This document shows positions 31,446 to 40,590 of a DNA stretch of 64,000 nt, in pieces. The notes beneath the pieces are model-generated. The model worked only from the letters and a program-made list of their open reading frames with translations, was not told the origin of the DNA and ran no database searches. This DNA is from Lelliottia wanjuensis (lineage in GTDB: Bacteria; Pseudomonadota; Gammaproteobacteria; Enterobacterales; Enterobacteriaceae): positions 109,261 through 173,260 of the forward strand of contig NZ_JASSOT010000066.1 in NCBI RefSeq assembly GCF_030238365.1. Direction: 5' to 3'. The number at the start of each line of letters is the position of its first letter. The first letter of the stretch is position 1. Both the position numbers and the translations under genes were made by a program.

Positions 31446-32315
31446 TCACATGGCTTTACCAAAGGTGTTGCACTGGGCCGGATCGCCGCTCGCAAAACCG
31501 CGTTTAAACCAGGTGTAGCGCTCTTCGGATGTGCCGTGGGTGAAGCTGTCCGGCACCACGCGGCCCTGACTCTGCTGTTGCAGACGGTCGTCGCCGATGG
31601 CCTGCGCGGCGTTCAGCGCCTCCTCCAGATCGCCGGACTCCAGCACGCCCTGCTGCTGCATGCTGTGGCCCCAGACGCCCGCGAAGCAGTCGGCCTGCAG
31701 TTCCATGCGAACGGACAGGCGGTTTACCTCGGTTTGAGAGGCGTTTTGCTGCAGCTGGCGCACTTTGGGCTCGATGCCGAGCAGTTTCTGCACGTGGTGG
31801 CCGACTTCATGGGCAATCACATAGCCCTGAGCGAAATCGCCGTCAGCGCCGAGCTTGCGTTTCATGTCGTCATAGAAGGAGAGATCGATATAGACGGTGC
31901 TGTCCGCCGGGCAGTAGAACGGGCCCATCACGGACTGGCCGGTGCCGCATCCCGTGCGCGTTGCGCCGCGGTACATCACCAGTTTTGGCTGCTGGTAGGT
32001 GCGACCCATTTTTTCGAACTGCTGGCTCCACGTATCTTCGGTGGTCGCCAGAATCACGGAGGTAAATTTGGCGGCTTCATCTTCGTTCGGGCTGATGGAG
32101 CGCTGAGATTGTTGCTGCTGTTGCACCGGTTCCCCGGTCATTAAACCGGTCAGATCGACACCGTAGTAGCCCGCCACCAGCACGATAAGCAGCAGCACAA
32201 TGCCGCCTTTACCGCCGGGAAGCCGCATGCCGCCCCCGCCCATGGAGGGCCCCATGCCGCCACTGCTGCGCCTGTCTTCTACATTGTCACTTTCACGACG
32301 CCCTTGCCAGCGCAT
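31446..32315 (-). CDS. ypfJ: YpfJ, membrane-anchored neutral zinc metallopeptidase family protein
   Basis: A 289-residue protein starting [16 protein letters not shown], as in E. coli. One membrane anchor lies around residues 40-60 ([19 protein letters not shown]). The zinc-binding helix [11 protein letters not shown] and a downstream glutamate in [15 protein letters not shown] are those of the neutral zinc metallopeptidase family. No protease activity has been demonstrated to my knowledge. A glycine-rich stretch follows the charged N-terminus. It is followed by tmcA. Confidence 0.92.
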   Translation of the reverse strand: MRWQGRRESDNVEDRRSSGGMGPSMGGGGMRLPGGKGGIVLLLIVLVAGYYGVDLTGLMTGEPVQQQQQSQRSISPNEDEAAKFTSVILATTEDTWSQQFEKMGRTYQQPKLVMYRGATRTGCGTGQSVMGPFYCPADSTVYIDLSFYDDMKRKLGADGDFAQGYVIAHEVGHHVQKLLGIEPKVRQLQQNASQTEVNRLSVRMELQADCFAGVWGHSMQQQGVLESGDLEEALNAAQAIGDDRLQQQSQGRVVPDSFTHGTSEERYTWFKRGFASGDPAQCNTFGKAM

Positions 32316-32399
32316 AACCACCTCGAAATTCTCTTCATATTGATAGAGTGATCGTAGGCGGTTAACGGGCGGATTACCATAGGAAACAAGGGTAAGAAG

Positions 32400-32423
32400 C
32401 CAAAGGATGTGCATATCCTTTGG
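32400..32423 (-). terminator. Terminator-like hairpin after purC
   Basis: Perfect 9-base stem CCAAAGGAT / ATCCTTTGG with a six-base loop, 12 bases beyond the purC stop. The T run on the purC strand is weak (CTTCTT), so termination efficiency is uncertain. Confidence 0.6.
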
Positions 32424-32435
32424 CCTGCAAGGGAA

Positions 32436-33149
32436 TTAATCGAGTTTAACGCCCAGACGATGCGCAACGGCTTCGTACGCTTCAATCAGGCCACCCAGGC
32501 TCTGACGGAAACGGTCTTTGTCCATTTTATCGAGGGTTTCTTTGTCCCACAGGCGGCTGCCGTCCGGGGAGAACTCATCGCCCAGCACCACTTCGCCTTT
32601 GTACAGACCGAACTCCAGTTTGAAATCGACGAGGATCAGGCCCGCGTCATCAAACAGCTTTTTCAGCACGTCGTTGGCTTTGTAGGTCAGCTCCTGCATG
32701 CGCGCCAGGTTCTCTTTGCTCACCCAGCCGAAGGTTTCGCAGTAGGATTCGTTGACCATCGGATCGTGCATTTCGTCATTTTTCAGGAACAGATCGAACA
32801 ACGGCGGGTTCAGCTCGATGCCTTCTTCAATGCCCAGACGCTTCACCAGGGAGCCCGCGGCGCGGTTACGCACTACGCATTCGACCGGAACCATATCCAG
32901 TTTTTTCACCAGACACTCCGTATCGGACAGCAAGGCTTCCATCTGAGTCGGGATACCGGCTTCGGCGAGTTTGCTCATAATGAAATGGTTGAACTTGTTG
33001 TTCACCATGCCTTTACGGTCGAACTGCTCAATGCGCGCGCCATCCCCTGCTGACGTATCATTGCGGAACTCGAGCACCAACAGATCCGGGTTTTCGGTGC
33101 TGTATACGGTCTTCGCTTTGCCACGATACAACTCAGCTTGCTTCTGCAT
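32436..33149 (-). CDS. purC: Phosphoribosylaminoimidazole-succinocarboxamide synthase PurC
   Basis: SAICAR synthase: joins CAIR and aspartate with ATP in purine biosynthesis. Start [19 protein letters not shown] at 33149 gives 237 residues, exactly the E. coli length. SAICAR signatures are present: [12 protein letters not shown] and VDFKLEFG. A PurR box lies 52-67 bases upstream, and the bamC terminator separates it from bamC, so purC is its own transcription unit. Confidence 0.97.
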   Translation of the reverse strand: MQKQAELYRGKAKTVYSTENPDLLVLEFRNDTSAGDGARIEQFDRKGMVNNKFNHFIMSKLAEAGIPTQMEALLSDTECLVKKLDMVPVECVVRNRAAGSLVKRLGIEEGIELNPPLFDLFLKNDEMHDPMVNESYCETFGWVSKENLARMQELTYKANDVLKKLFDDAGLILVDFKLEFGLYKGEVVLGDEFSPDGSRLWDKETLDKMDKDRFRQSLGGLIEAYEAVAHRLGVKLD

Positions 33150-33200
33150 CTTCATTACTCCTGGTGTGATGATATGGTCAAAATCTCGGGATATTATGCC

Positions 33201-33216
33201 ACGCACACGTTTGCGT
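33201..33216 (-). promoter_or_regulatory. PurR operator of purC
   Basis: ACGCACACGTTTGCGT differs at one position from the perfect PurR palindrome ACGCAAACGTTTGCGT and lies 52 bases upstream of the purC start, where the E. coli operator is found. Hypoxanthine- or guanine-bound PurR is expected to repress. Confidence 0.88.
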
Positions 33217-33225
33217 AGCACGAAA

Positions 33226-33258
33226 ATAAAAAGGGCTGGATTAACCAGCCCTGTTTTT
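33226..33258 (-). terminator. Rho-independent terminator of the dapA-bamC operon
   Basis: AGGGCTGG / CCAGCCCT stem with a loop of about five bases; on the minus strand it is followed by TTTTTATTTT. It begins right at the bamC stop codon. Confidence 0.88.
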
Positions 33259-34292
33259 TATTTGCTGAATGCAGCCTGGAAGACCGCCACCAGCGCATCG
33301 TTCTGCGACTGGGTCAGCGTGTGACCTTTCGGATCGATGAACTGCAAACTGCTGCGGTTATCGAGGTCACCGACCTGAATTTTGTAATCGCCGGAAGCGA
33401 GGCCCGGATCGCTGGCACCCAGATCTTTCCATGCGCTATCGGAAAGCGGTTTGTAGGTGGCCGTCATGCTGCCCGTTGAACGGGTGCTGTCGGTCACTTT
33501 CATACCGGCTTTTTCCAGCACGGCTGGCAGACGCTGCCAGGTCTGCTGGAACGGTGCACGCACCACCAACATTGGCAGACCGGTGTCATCGGCGGCGCTC
33601 TGCACGTCGAAGGTCACGCCACTGCGGCTCTGCGCGGAGTTCGCCGCATCGGTCGCGTTTTTATCGAGACCCGAGGCAATCACGTTCAGCATTTCGGTGC
33701 TGTAGCGCTGCAGGGATGCCGCATCCGCCACTGGCTTACCAGCCTGCTCCAGGTTCAGCAGCTTGACCGTGACGGCCTGCTGATAACCCTGTGGTTTGAC
33801 AGAGACTTGATAACGACCACGGTACTGCTGATCTTCATCCAGACGGTTCCATTCGATCCAGTCGGTCGTCAGGCTCTGACTCGCGTCGTCGCGCTTATCA
33901 ATGGCGTAATTTTTCGACTGAATCACGCTCACCACCTGCGGCCACAGGGTACTGTTTCGACCGTTTTCGACCAGCAGGGTTGCGGTGTCACCCGTAAACT
34001 GGGTACGCGCACCACTCACCAGCGCCAGAGGCTGTGCCGGTGGACGAATGTCCAGCGCTTTGCCCACTGCGCCACTGCCGTTGGTGACAGGAATATTGTA
34101 ATCGCCGTTTTGAATCGGCAGGATCATACCCGCTGGCGCATGAAGTTCAGCAAGCGGCGCTGCATCCAGATAGGATTCATCACCGCTCACCTGGCGCTTG
34201 TAGCGCGAGTCTGAACTACAGGCGGCGAGGAGCATAACAAGCGAAACACCCGCAACCTTCGCCAGGCGCGACTTCTGTACTGAGTAAGCCAT
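33258..34292 (-). CDS. bamC: Outer-membrane assembly lipoprotein BamC
   Basis: Lipoprotein of the BAM complex that inserts beta-barrel proteins into the outer membrane. Start [17 protein letters not shown] at 34292 gives 344 residues, the E. coli length; a second ATG directly before it is possible. The lipobox LLAAC puts the lipidated cysteine at residue 25, followed by the unstructured BamD-binding segment and two helix-grip domains. It lies 16 bases after dapA, forming the dapA-bamC (nlpB) operon. Confidence 0.96.
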   Translation of the reverse strand: MAYSVQKSRLAKVAGVSLVMLLAACSSDSRYKRQVSGDESYLDAAPLAELHAPAGMILPIQNGDYNIPVTNGSGAVGKALDIRPPAQPLALVSGARTQFTGDTATLLVENGRNSTLWPQVVSVIQSKNYAIDKRDDASQSLTTDWIEWNRLDEDQQYRGRYQVSVKPQGYQQAVTVKLLNLEQAGKPVADAASLQRYSTEMLNVIASGLDKNATDAANSAQSRSGVTFDVQSAADDTGLPMLVVRAPFQQTWQRLPAVLEKAGMKVTDSTRSTGSMTATYKPLSDSAWKDLGASDPGLASGDYKIQVGDLDNRSSLQFIDPKGHTLTQSQNDALVAVFQAAFSK

Positions 34293-34308
34293 CAAATCTC
34301 CCTAAACT

Positions 34309-35187
34309 CTACAGCAAACCGGCATGCTTCAGCGCCCCGGTGACCACTTCACGACCATGGTCGGTAATGGGGGTCATCGGCAGACGCAGCGTGTCGGTCG
34401 CTACAAGTCCCAACTCCTTACATGCCCATTTCACTGGGATCGGATTGGGTTCGACAAATAATTTTGTGTGCAGCGGCATCAGACGCTGGTTAATCAAGCG
34501 AGCTTCGTCGAAATGACCCGCCGCAGCCAGTTTGCACATTTCGGCCATATCACGCGCCGCGATGTTAGAGGTCACGGAAATCACCCCGTGACCACCGAGC
34601 TGCATGAAGTCCAGCGCGGTCGCATCATCACCACTGAGCAGGATAAAGTCGTCTGAAACCAGCTCTTTGATCTGGTGAACGCGGCTTAAGTTCCCGGTCG
34701 CCTCTTTAATTGCGATAATATTTTTAACTTTCGAGAGACGGCCTACGGTTTCCGGCAGCATATCGCAGCCAGTGCGCGACGGCACATTATACAGAATTTG
34801 TGGCAAGTCAGTATGTTCAGCGATGGCTTTGAAATGCTGGAACAGACCTTCCTGGGTCGGGCGGTTGTAGTACGGGGTCACCGTCAGGCAGCCGACGATA
34901 CCGCTGTTGTTGAAACGCTGGGTCAGGCTGATGGCCTCTGCGGTGGCATTTGCCCCCGTCCCGGCAATCACAGGGATACGCCCGTCCGCCAGTTCGACGG
35001 TCATCATCACCACATCGCCGTGTTCGTCATGGCTCAGGGTGGCGGATTCACCGGTAGTCCCTACGGAAACGATCGCCGAAGTCCCGTTGGCGACATGGTA
35101 ATCAATCAGTTTTTTCAGGCTTGACCGGCAGACATTACCTTTCTCATCCATCGGCGTAACAAGCGCAACAATACTTCCCGTGAACAT
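34309..35187 (-). CDS. dapA: 4-hydroxy-tetrahydrodipicolinate synthase DapA
   Basis: Condenses pyruvate with aspartate semialdehyde, the first committed step of lysine/diaminopimelate synthesis. The start [17 protein letters not shown] at 35187 gives 292 residues as in E. coli. The TIM-barrel motifs [21 protein letters not shown] (catalytic Tyr) and [10 protein letters not shown] (Schiff-base Lys) are all present. Lysine feedback inhibits the enzyme in enterics. Divergent from gcvR. Confidence 0.97.
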   Translation of the reverse strand: MFTGSIVALVTPMDEKGNVCRSSLKKLIDYHVANGTSAIVSVGTTGESATLSHDEHGDVVMMTVELADGRIPVIAGTGANATAEAISLTQRFNNSGIVGCLTVTPYYNRPTQEGLFQHFKAIAEHTDLPQILYNVPSRTGCDMLPETVGRLSKVKNIIAIKEATGNLSRVHQIKELVSDDFILLSGDDATALDFMQLGGHGVISVTSNIAARDMAEMCKLAAAGHFDEARLINQRLMPLHTKLFVEPNPIPVKWACKELGLVATDTLRLPMTPITDHGREVVTGALKHAGLL

Positions 35188-35332
35188 GGGCCATCCTCTG
35201 TGCAAACAAGATTCTCAATGGTACGTTTGGAACTGTAATAAAAGCAAGCGACGTAAGGCGTCCAGGCTGTTGTATGCACGTTTTTTTTATGCTTTCCTTA
35301 GGATGACTTAACCACGCAAAGGAAGAACAGGT

Positions 35333-35893
35333 TTGACAACCTCATCACAACATTACCTGGTTATCACTGCGCTGGGTGCCGACAGAGCCGGTATTGTGAA
35401 CACCATCACCCGCCACGTCAGCAGTTGCGGCTGTAATATCGAAGACAGCCGCCTGGCCATGCTGGGCGACGAGTTCACCTTTATCATGCTGCTCTCCGGG
35501 ACATGGAACGCGATTACGCTCATTGAATCCACTTTACCGCTTAAAGGCGCGGAGCTGGATTTGCTGATCGTGATGAAACGCACAACTGCGCGCCCGCGCC
35601 CGGCGATGCCGGCGACCGTCTGGGTGCAGGTTGAAGTCACCGACTCCCCGCATTTAATCGAACGTTTCACGGCTCTCTTTGACAGCCATCAGATGAACAT
35701 CGCCGAACTGGTCTCCCGCACACAGCCGGGGCCTGTACCAAAATTGTTCATTCAGATCACCGCACACAGCCCTGCCTCACACGATGCATCAAATATTGAG
35801 CAAGCGTTCAAAGCACTCTGTACAGAACTCAATGCACAAGGCAGTATAAACGTCGTCAATTATTCGCAGCACGAACAGGATGGAGTTGAGTAA
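35333..35893 (+). CDS. gcvR: Glycine cleavage system repressor GcvR (tandem ACT domains)
   Basis: A 186-residue accessory regulator that binds GcvA and blocks activation of gcvTHP when glycine is scarce. Two ACT domains are visible (ITALGADRAGIVNTITRHVS near residue 10 and EVTDSPHLIERFTALFD near residue 100). No DNA-binding motif is present. The start codon is TTG at 35333 with GGAAGAACAGG upstream. Compared with E. coli it is about four residues shorter in the inter-strand loop RTQPGPVPK. Its stop overlaps the bcp start by one base. Confidence 0.94.
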   Translation: MTTSSQHYLVITALGADRAGIVNTITRHVSSCGCNIEDSRLAMLGDEFTFIMLLSGTWNAITLIESTLPLKGAELDLLIVMKRTTARPRPAMPATVWVQVEVTDSPHLIERFTALFDSHQMNIAELVSRTQPGPVPKLFIQITAHSPASHDASNIEQAFKALCTELNAQGSINVVNYSQHEQDGVE

Positions 35894-36363
35894 TGAATCC
35901 ACTGAAAGCCGGTGACATCGCACCGAAATTTAGCCTGCCCGATCAAGACGGCGAGCAAGTAAATTTGACCGACTTCCAGGGACAGCGTGTTCTGGTCTAT
36001 TTCTACCCGAAAGCCATGACGCCAGGGTGTACCGTACAGGCGTGCGGTTTACGCGATAACATGGATGATTTGAAAAAAGCTGGGGTCGACGTGCTGGGTA
36101 TCAGCACCGATAAATCAGAAAAACTGTCACGTTTCGCTGAAAAAGAGCTGCTGAACTTTACGCTGCTCTCCGATGAAGACCATCAGGTCTGCGAACAGTT
36201 TGGCGTCTGGGGCGAGAAGACCTTTATGGGCAAAACCTACGACGGCATTCATCGCATCAGTTTCCTGATCGATGCCGATGGCAAAGTTGAACATGTGTTT
36301 GACGATTTCAAAACCAGCAACCACCACGACGTGGTGCTCGACTGGCTGAAAGCGAACGCGTGA
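35893..36363 (+). CDS. bcp: Thiol peroxidase Bcp (atypical 2-Cys peroxiredoxin)
   Basis: Cytoplasmic peroxiredoxin reducing hydrogen peroxide and organic hydroperoxides with thioredoxin. The 156 residues carry the peroxidatic cysteine in AMTPGCTVQACGLRD (Cys46 counting Met) and the resolving cysteine five residues on (Cys51). TAATG overlap with gcvR shows coupling. A hairpin terminator flanked by REP palindromes follows. Confidence 0.97.
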   Translation: MNPLKAGDIAPKFSLPDQDGEQVNLTDFQGQRVLVYFYPKAMTPGCTVQACGLRDNMDDLKKAGVDVLGISTDKSEKLSRFAEKELLNFTLLSDEDHQVCEQFGVWGEKTFMGKTYDGIHRISFLIDADGKVEHVFDDFKTSNHHDVVLDWLKANA

Positions 36364-36379
36364 GTTGCTTGAGCCGTCT

Positions 36380-36489
36380 GCTGCCCGGCGGCGCTACGCT
36401 TGCACGGGCCTACAAATAAAACGCAAAAGGCAACCGAGAGGTTGCCTTTTTTAACATTGTAGGCCGGGTAAGCGCAGCGCCACCCGGCA
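36380..36489. repeat. REP palindromes flanking a terminator between bcp and perM
   Basis: A REP unit CTGCCCGGCGGCGCTACGCT at about 36380-36412 and an opposite unit GTAGGCCGGGTAAGCGCAGC at 36459-36489 flank a terminator hairpin at 36425-36452. The arrangement lies between the convergent genes bcp and perM. Confidence 0.85.
36425..36452. terminator. Bidirectional rho-independent terminator of bcp / perM
   Basis: Stem AAAAGGCAACC / GGTTGCCTTTT with a GAGA tetraloop, then a T run on both strands. It serves bcp and can serve perM from the other side. Confidence 0.88.
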
Positions 36490-36492
36490 AAT

Positions 36493-37554
36493 TTACTCTT
36501 CCACGGCAGGCACATCCGGCCACGCGTGAACCACGGCTTTAATGAGCGTCGCCAGCGGTATCGCAAAGAACACGCCCCAGAAACCCCACAGACCGCCGAA
36601 AATCACCACCGACAGAATAATCACCAGCGGGTGCAGGTTCACCGCTTCCGAGAACAGCACCGGCACCAGCAGGTTGCCATCCAGCCCCTGAATAATCAGG
36701 TACACGGCGAAACAGCTCCAGAACTCAGTGCCGAGACCAAACTGGAACAGCGCCACGCCGACCACCGGAATCGTCACCACGAACGCGCCGATATAGGGGA
36801 TCAGCACCGAGAAGCCCACCAGCACCGCCAACAGCAAGGAATAGTTCAGGCCGAAGATGATGAAGCCAATCCAGGTCGCGACGCCGACCACAATCATCTC
36901 CAGCACTTTGCCGCGAATGTAGTTGGTGATCTGCTGGTTCATCTCCTTCCACACCTGCCCTGCCAGACCGCGGTTGCGCGGCAGAATGCGGCGCACGGCG
37001 TTGAGCATCTGCTCTTTGTCCTTCACGAGGAAGAAGACCATCAGCGGCACCAGCACCAGATAGACCGCCAGCGTCAGCAGCCCCACCAGCGAAGCGAGGG
37101 AGTATTTCACCACCGAATCGCCCATCGTCATGATGCGGGCGCGCATGTTTTCCGCCATCGCATCAATAATGCCCGCGTCCATCAGCGCCGGATAACGACG
37201 CGGCAGCGTGGCGGCAAAATCGGAGAGTTTATTCAGCATCCCCGGCATATCGCGGATCAGGTAAATCCCCTGCTGCCAGGCCACGGGCATCACCACGAAG
37301 GACATCAACAGCAAAATCCCGACGAACAGGATCAGCACGATGCTGGTCGCCCAGCGGCGGGAGCAGCCGATTTTCTCCAGCCGAACCGTCGGCCATTCGA
37401 GGAGATAGGCCAGCACCAGGGCAACGAGAAGCGGCGCCAGCAGGCCACTGAAGAAGAATAAAATACCGAACCCGGCGACCAGAATGACCAGCAAAGCAAT
37501 GGCTTCGGGATCGCTGAAACGACGCCGATACCACTGCATTAACATTTCGAGCAT
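36493..37554 (-). CDS. perM: PerM, AI-2E transporter (UPF0118) family membrane protein
   Basis: A 353-residue inner-membrane protein with around seven or eight hydrophobic segments, including VILVAGFGILFFFSGLLAPL near the N-terminus and a conserved region GVFFAIPLATLIKAVV near the C-terminus. It belongs to the AI-2 exporter/permease superfamily; PerM itself has no proven substrate. The start MLEMLMQWYRRRFSDPEA and length equal E. coli PerM. It is convergent with bcp and divergent from bepA. Confidence 0.93.
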   Translation of the reverse strand: MLEMLMQWYRRRFSDPEAIALLVILVAGFGILFFFSGLLAPLLVALVLAYLLEWPTVRLEKIGCSRRWATSIVLILFVGILLLMSFVVMPVAWQQGIYLIRDMPGMLNKLSDFAATLPRRYPALMDAGIIDAMAENMRARIMTMGDSVVKYSLASLVGLLTLAVYLVLVPLMVFFLVKDKEQMLNAVRRILPRNRGLAGQVWKEMNQQITNYIRGKVLEMIVVGVATWIGFIIFGLNYSLLLAVLVGFSVLIPYIGAFVVTIPVVGVALFQFGLGTEFWSCFAVYLIIQGLDGNLLVPVLFSEAVNLHPLVIILSVVIFGGLWGFWGVFFAIPLATLIKAVVHAWPDVPAVEE

Positions 37555-37775
37555 ACAACCCTTCCCTGAATCTGATGGCTGGAGCGAGAGGCGAATTGTA
37601 TCTAACTGTCACACAAAAGACTTTCCATTTTTGACGCGGCGTCACGAAACGCAAAAGGCCGACGCCGGGGATTTTCTTCACGCCCTAACACGGCTACACT
37701 CGCAGAGCAGTTGAAGGTGAACGATATGCACGTTCTTCGGTCAAATGGCTACATCCAAAATACAGGGCAGAGGTT

Positions 37776-39239
37776 ATGTTCAGGCAGTTGAAAAAAACTC
37801 TGGTTGCAACGCTGATTGCCGCGCTGACTGTCGGCCAAATGGCGCCAGCTTTCGCTGACTCCGCCGATACATTGCCGGACATGGGTACCTCAGCAGGAAG
37901 CACGCTCTCCATCGGGCAAGAGATGCAGATGGGTGATTACTATGTGCGTCAGCTCCGCGGCAGCGCGCCGCTGATCAATGACCCTCTGCTGGTGCAATAT
38001 ATCAACGGGCTCGGCATGCGCCTCGTGGCCCACGCCGATTCGGTCAAAACCCCTTTCCACTTCTATTTAATCAATAACGACGAAATCAACGCCTTCGCCT
38101 TCTTCGGCGGCAACGTGGTGCTGCATTCGGCGTTATTCCGCTATTCCGATAACGAAAGCCAGCTTGCGTCGGTGATGGCGCACGAAATCTCCCACGTCAC
38201 CCAACGCCATCTGGCGCGTGCGATGGAAGATCAGAAAAAGAATGCGCCCCTGACCTGGGTCGGTGCCTTAGGCTCGATTCTGCTGGCGATGGCCAGCCCG
38301 CAGGCCGGGATGGCGGCGTTAACCGGCACGCTCGCCGGAACGCGCCAGGGGATGATCAGCTTTACCCAGCAGAACGAACAGGAAGCGGACCGCATTGGCA
38401 TTCAGGTGCTCCAGCGCTCCGGGTTTGATCCGCAGGCGATGCCGTCGTTCCTCGAAAAACTGCTCGACCAGGCGCGGTACTCTACCCGCCCACCGGAAAT
38501 TTTGCTGACCCACCCCCTGCCGGAAAGCCGTCTATCCGATGCGCGTAACCGCGCCAACCAGATGCGTCCGGTCGTCGTTCAGTCGTCGCAGGATTTCTAC
38601 ATGGCGAAGGTCAGAACCCTCGGCATGTACAATTCCGGGCGTAACCAGCTGACGGGCGAACTGCTCGATGCGCTGGCGAAAGGCAACGTCCGCGAGCAGA
38701 ACGCGGCGCAGTACGGCCGCGCGCTGCAGGCGATGGAAACCAGCAAATACGATGAAGCGCGCAAAGCACTCCAGCCGCTGCTGGCCGCCGATCCGAACAA
38801 CGCCTGGTATCTGGATCTCTCGACCGATATTGATTTAGGGCAGAAGAAAACAGCCGATGCGATTAACCGCCTGAAAAACGCCAAAGATCTGCGCACCAAT
38901 CCGGTGTTGCAGCTCAACCTGGCGAACGCTTACTTACAGGGCGGTCAGCCCAAGGACGCGGCGACGATTCTGAATCGCTACACGTTTGACCACAAAGACG
39001 ATCAAAACGGCTGGGATCTGCTGGCGCAGACCGAAGCGCAGCTCGGCAACCGCGATCAGGAGCTGGCCGCGCGCGCCGAAGGTTTTGCCCTGGTAGGGCG
39101 CCTGGATCAGTCGATTTCCCTGTTAAGCAGCGCCAGTTCGCAGGTCAAACTGGGCAGCCTGCAGCAGGCACGTTACGACGCCCGAATCGATCAGCTGCGC
39201 GGGTTGCAGCAACGCTTCAAGCCGTACGAGAAGATGTAA
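37776..39239 (+). CDS. bepA: Periplasmic beta-barrel assembly protease/chaperone BepA
   Basis: SigmaE-dependent metalloprotease that promotes LptD maturation and degrades stalled barrels. The 487 residues begin with a signal peptide ending AFA (about residue 27). The M48 zinc site is His136-Glu137-xx-His140 in [11 protein letters not shown], with the third ligand in the [11 protein letters not shown] helix. Four or more TPR repeats fill the C-terminal half (about residues 300-487). Length equals E. coli BepA (YfgC). yfgD follows after 12 bases. Confidence 0.96.
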   Translation: MFRQLKKTLVATLIAALTVGQMAPAFADSADTLPDMGTSAGSTLSIGQEMQMGDYYVRQLRGSAPLINDPLLVQYINGLGMRLVAHADSVKTPFHFYLINNDEINAFAFFGGNVVLHSALFRYSDNESQLASVMAHEISHVTQRHLARAMEDQKKNAPLTWVGALGSILLAMASPQAGMAALTGTLAGTRQGMISFTQQNEQEADRIGIQVLQRSGFDPQAMPSFLEKLLDQARYSTRPPEILLTHPLPESRLSDARNRANQMRPVVVQSSQDFYMAKVRTLGMYNSGRNQLTGELLDALAKGNVREQNAAQYGRALQAMETSKYDEARKALQPLLAADPNNAWYLDLSTDIDLGQKKTADAINRLKNAKDLRTNPVLQLNLANAYLQGGQPKDAATILNRYTFDHKDDQNGWDLLAQTEAQLGNRDQELAARAEGFALVGRLDQSISLLSSASSQVKLGSLQQARYDARIDQLRGLQQRFKPYEKM

Positions 39240-39251
39240 TAAGGAGAAGTC

Positions 39252-39611
39252 ATGTCAGACGCGGTAAAAATTTATCACAACCCTCGCTGCTCCAAGAGCC
39301 GCGACACCCTGAGCCTGTTGAAATCTAACGGCATTGACCCTGAAGTGGTGTTGTATCTGGACACCCCGCCGGACGCCGCCACCATCCGCCAGCTCCTGCA
39401 CATGCTGGGTATGACGAGCGCACGGGAGCTGATGCGCCAGAAAGAGGATCTGTATAAGTCCTTAAACCTTGATGACAGCCACCTGTCTGAAGAGGACCTG
39501 ATTCAGGCGATGGTCGAAAATCCTAAGCTAATGGAACGCCCGATTGTGGTCGCCAACGGTGAAGCGCGCATTGGCCGCCCGCCGGAAGATGTGCTCGAAA
39601 TCCTCAACTAA
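39252..39611 (+). CDS. yfgD: YfgD, arsenate reductase-like protein
   Basis: A 119-residue ArsC-family protein, the E. coli YfgD length. The start VKIYHNPRCSKSRDTLSLLK carries the active-site cysteine of the thioredoxin-like fold; the C-terminal motif is LMERPIVVANGEARIGRPPE. It resembles glutathione/glutaredoxin-type arsenate reductases, but arsenate reduction by YfgD is not established. Its last four bases overlap the tail of the oppositely transcribed regulator gene at 39608; this is the left boundary of an island absent from E. coli. Confidence 0.92.
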   Translation: MSDAVKIYHNPRCSKSRDTLSLLKSNGIDPEVVLYLDTPPDAATIRQLLHMLGMTSARELMRQKEDLYKSLNLDDSHLSEEDLIQAMVENPKLMERPIVVANGEARIGRPPEDVLEILN

Positions 39612-40432
39612 ACATTGCGCCGCAGTGCTTCGAGAAAAGCCTGCGGCGTCGTGTCTCCCAGCTTTTTCTGCGCTTTGCCCTGATTGTAAAACTCCCCGAT
39701 CCGCATCAGCAGTTGCCCTGCCGGTTCCACATTCACCCGCGGAATAATCTCGCCAAGCGGGACCGTCACCTGCACCGCACTGTGCTTCGCCGCGCTGTTT
39801 TTTATCACCACACCGTCCAGGTTTAAACGCGTGGTAAAACCGAAAGTCTCAACGGATTGGATATCAGCCGGGCAGGCTTTCAGCAGCTCTTTCGCCCAGT
39901 TCGCCACCAGCTGCGGCGAAATTCCCGCGTAAAGCCGGGCGAAACACCAGCCGCTAATCGGCTCCCGCGCCCACAGGAGATGTTGCTCGCCGCCGTCATC
40001 CATATGCAGCGAGAGCGGGAGATGATGCAGCTCCAGCCGCTGCGGCATAAGACCCGCTTTTAGCGCCTTTGTACCCTGCAGTGGCGCGCCCTGGCGCGAT
40101 GCCGCAGCGGGTTTCAGGTAGCGATTGAGCGTCGCGCGCGAAACGCTGATCCCCAGTCCTTCAGTCACCAGCAGCAAAAGTTCGTCCAGCGGCGCACCGG
40201 TGGCGTCGCGCAGGGCATTAATCAATGACACCTGCTCTTGTCTCATCGCTTTGTGTATCACTTTTGGCGTCGTATGGTTATCTGAAACCTGCTCGCGCTT
40301 GCGCCAGCGCCGGACGGTAGTGACCGAAATGCCCAGCTCCACGGCCAGCTCTCTGTCGCTTTTATCAGACTCCTGCAGATAGCGACGGGTGCGCGGTGTG
40401 GTGGTGGCATTGGCGTGCAGTTTAATTTCCAT
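39608..40432 (-). CDS. Transposase-like transcriptional regulator (HTH plus degenerate integrase core)
   Basis: A 274-residue protein. Residues 24-47 form a helix-turn-helix (SDRELAVELGISVTTVRRWR) like that of IS481/IS3-type transposases, and a second helical segment with LGISVSRATLNRYLK lies at about 93-107. Residues 133-235 follow the outline of a DDE integrase core (ELHHLPLSLHMDDGGEQHL, then SGWCFARLY), but the expected catalytic positions are not acidic: ELHHLPL has Pro where Asp is usual and VETFGF lacks the second Asp. The C-terminal YNQGKAQKKLGDTTPQAFLE mirrors the transposase tail. I read it as an exapted transposase acting as regulator of the divergent operon; no function is proven. 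Confidence 0.65.
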   Translation of the reverse strand: MEIKLHANATTTPRTRRYLQESDKSDRELAVELGISVTTVRRWRKREQVSDNHTTPKVIHKAMRQEQVSLINALRDATGAPLDELLLLVTEGLGISVSRATLNRYLKPAAASRQGAPLQGTKALKAGLMPQRLELHHLPLSLHMDDGGEQHLLWAREPISGWCFARLYAGISPQLVANWAKELLKACPADIQSVETFGFTTRLNLDGVVIKNSAAKHSAVQVTVPLGEIIPRVNVEPAGQLLMRIGEFYNQGKAQKKLGDTTPQAFLEALRRNV

Positions 40433-40462
40433 CCCAAATCCTCAGTGGAATTTCTTATAACT

Positions 40463-40476
40463 AATCTCATGAGATT
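40463..40476. promoter_or_regulatory. Candidate operator palindrome in the island's divergent promoter region
   Basis: AATCTCATGAGATT is a perfect 14-base palindrome in the 158-base gap between the regulator (start 40432) and the PTS gene (start 40591). It lies 31 bases from the regulator start, where autoregulation would be expected. No binding evidence; assignment is inference from symmetry and position. Confidence 0.5.
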
Positions 40477-40590
40477 TATATTAACAACGCGATTACATTG
40501 TGACCTGTTTCACCTTTCGGTGGCAACGCTTCGCTGATAATCCTCAGACATAACACAAACAACGTCACTCGATCTTGTACGGAGTTCACA

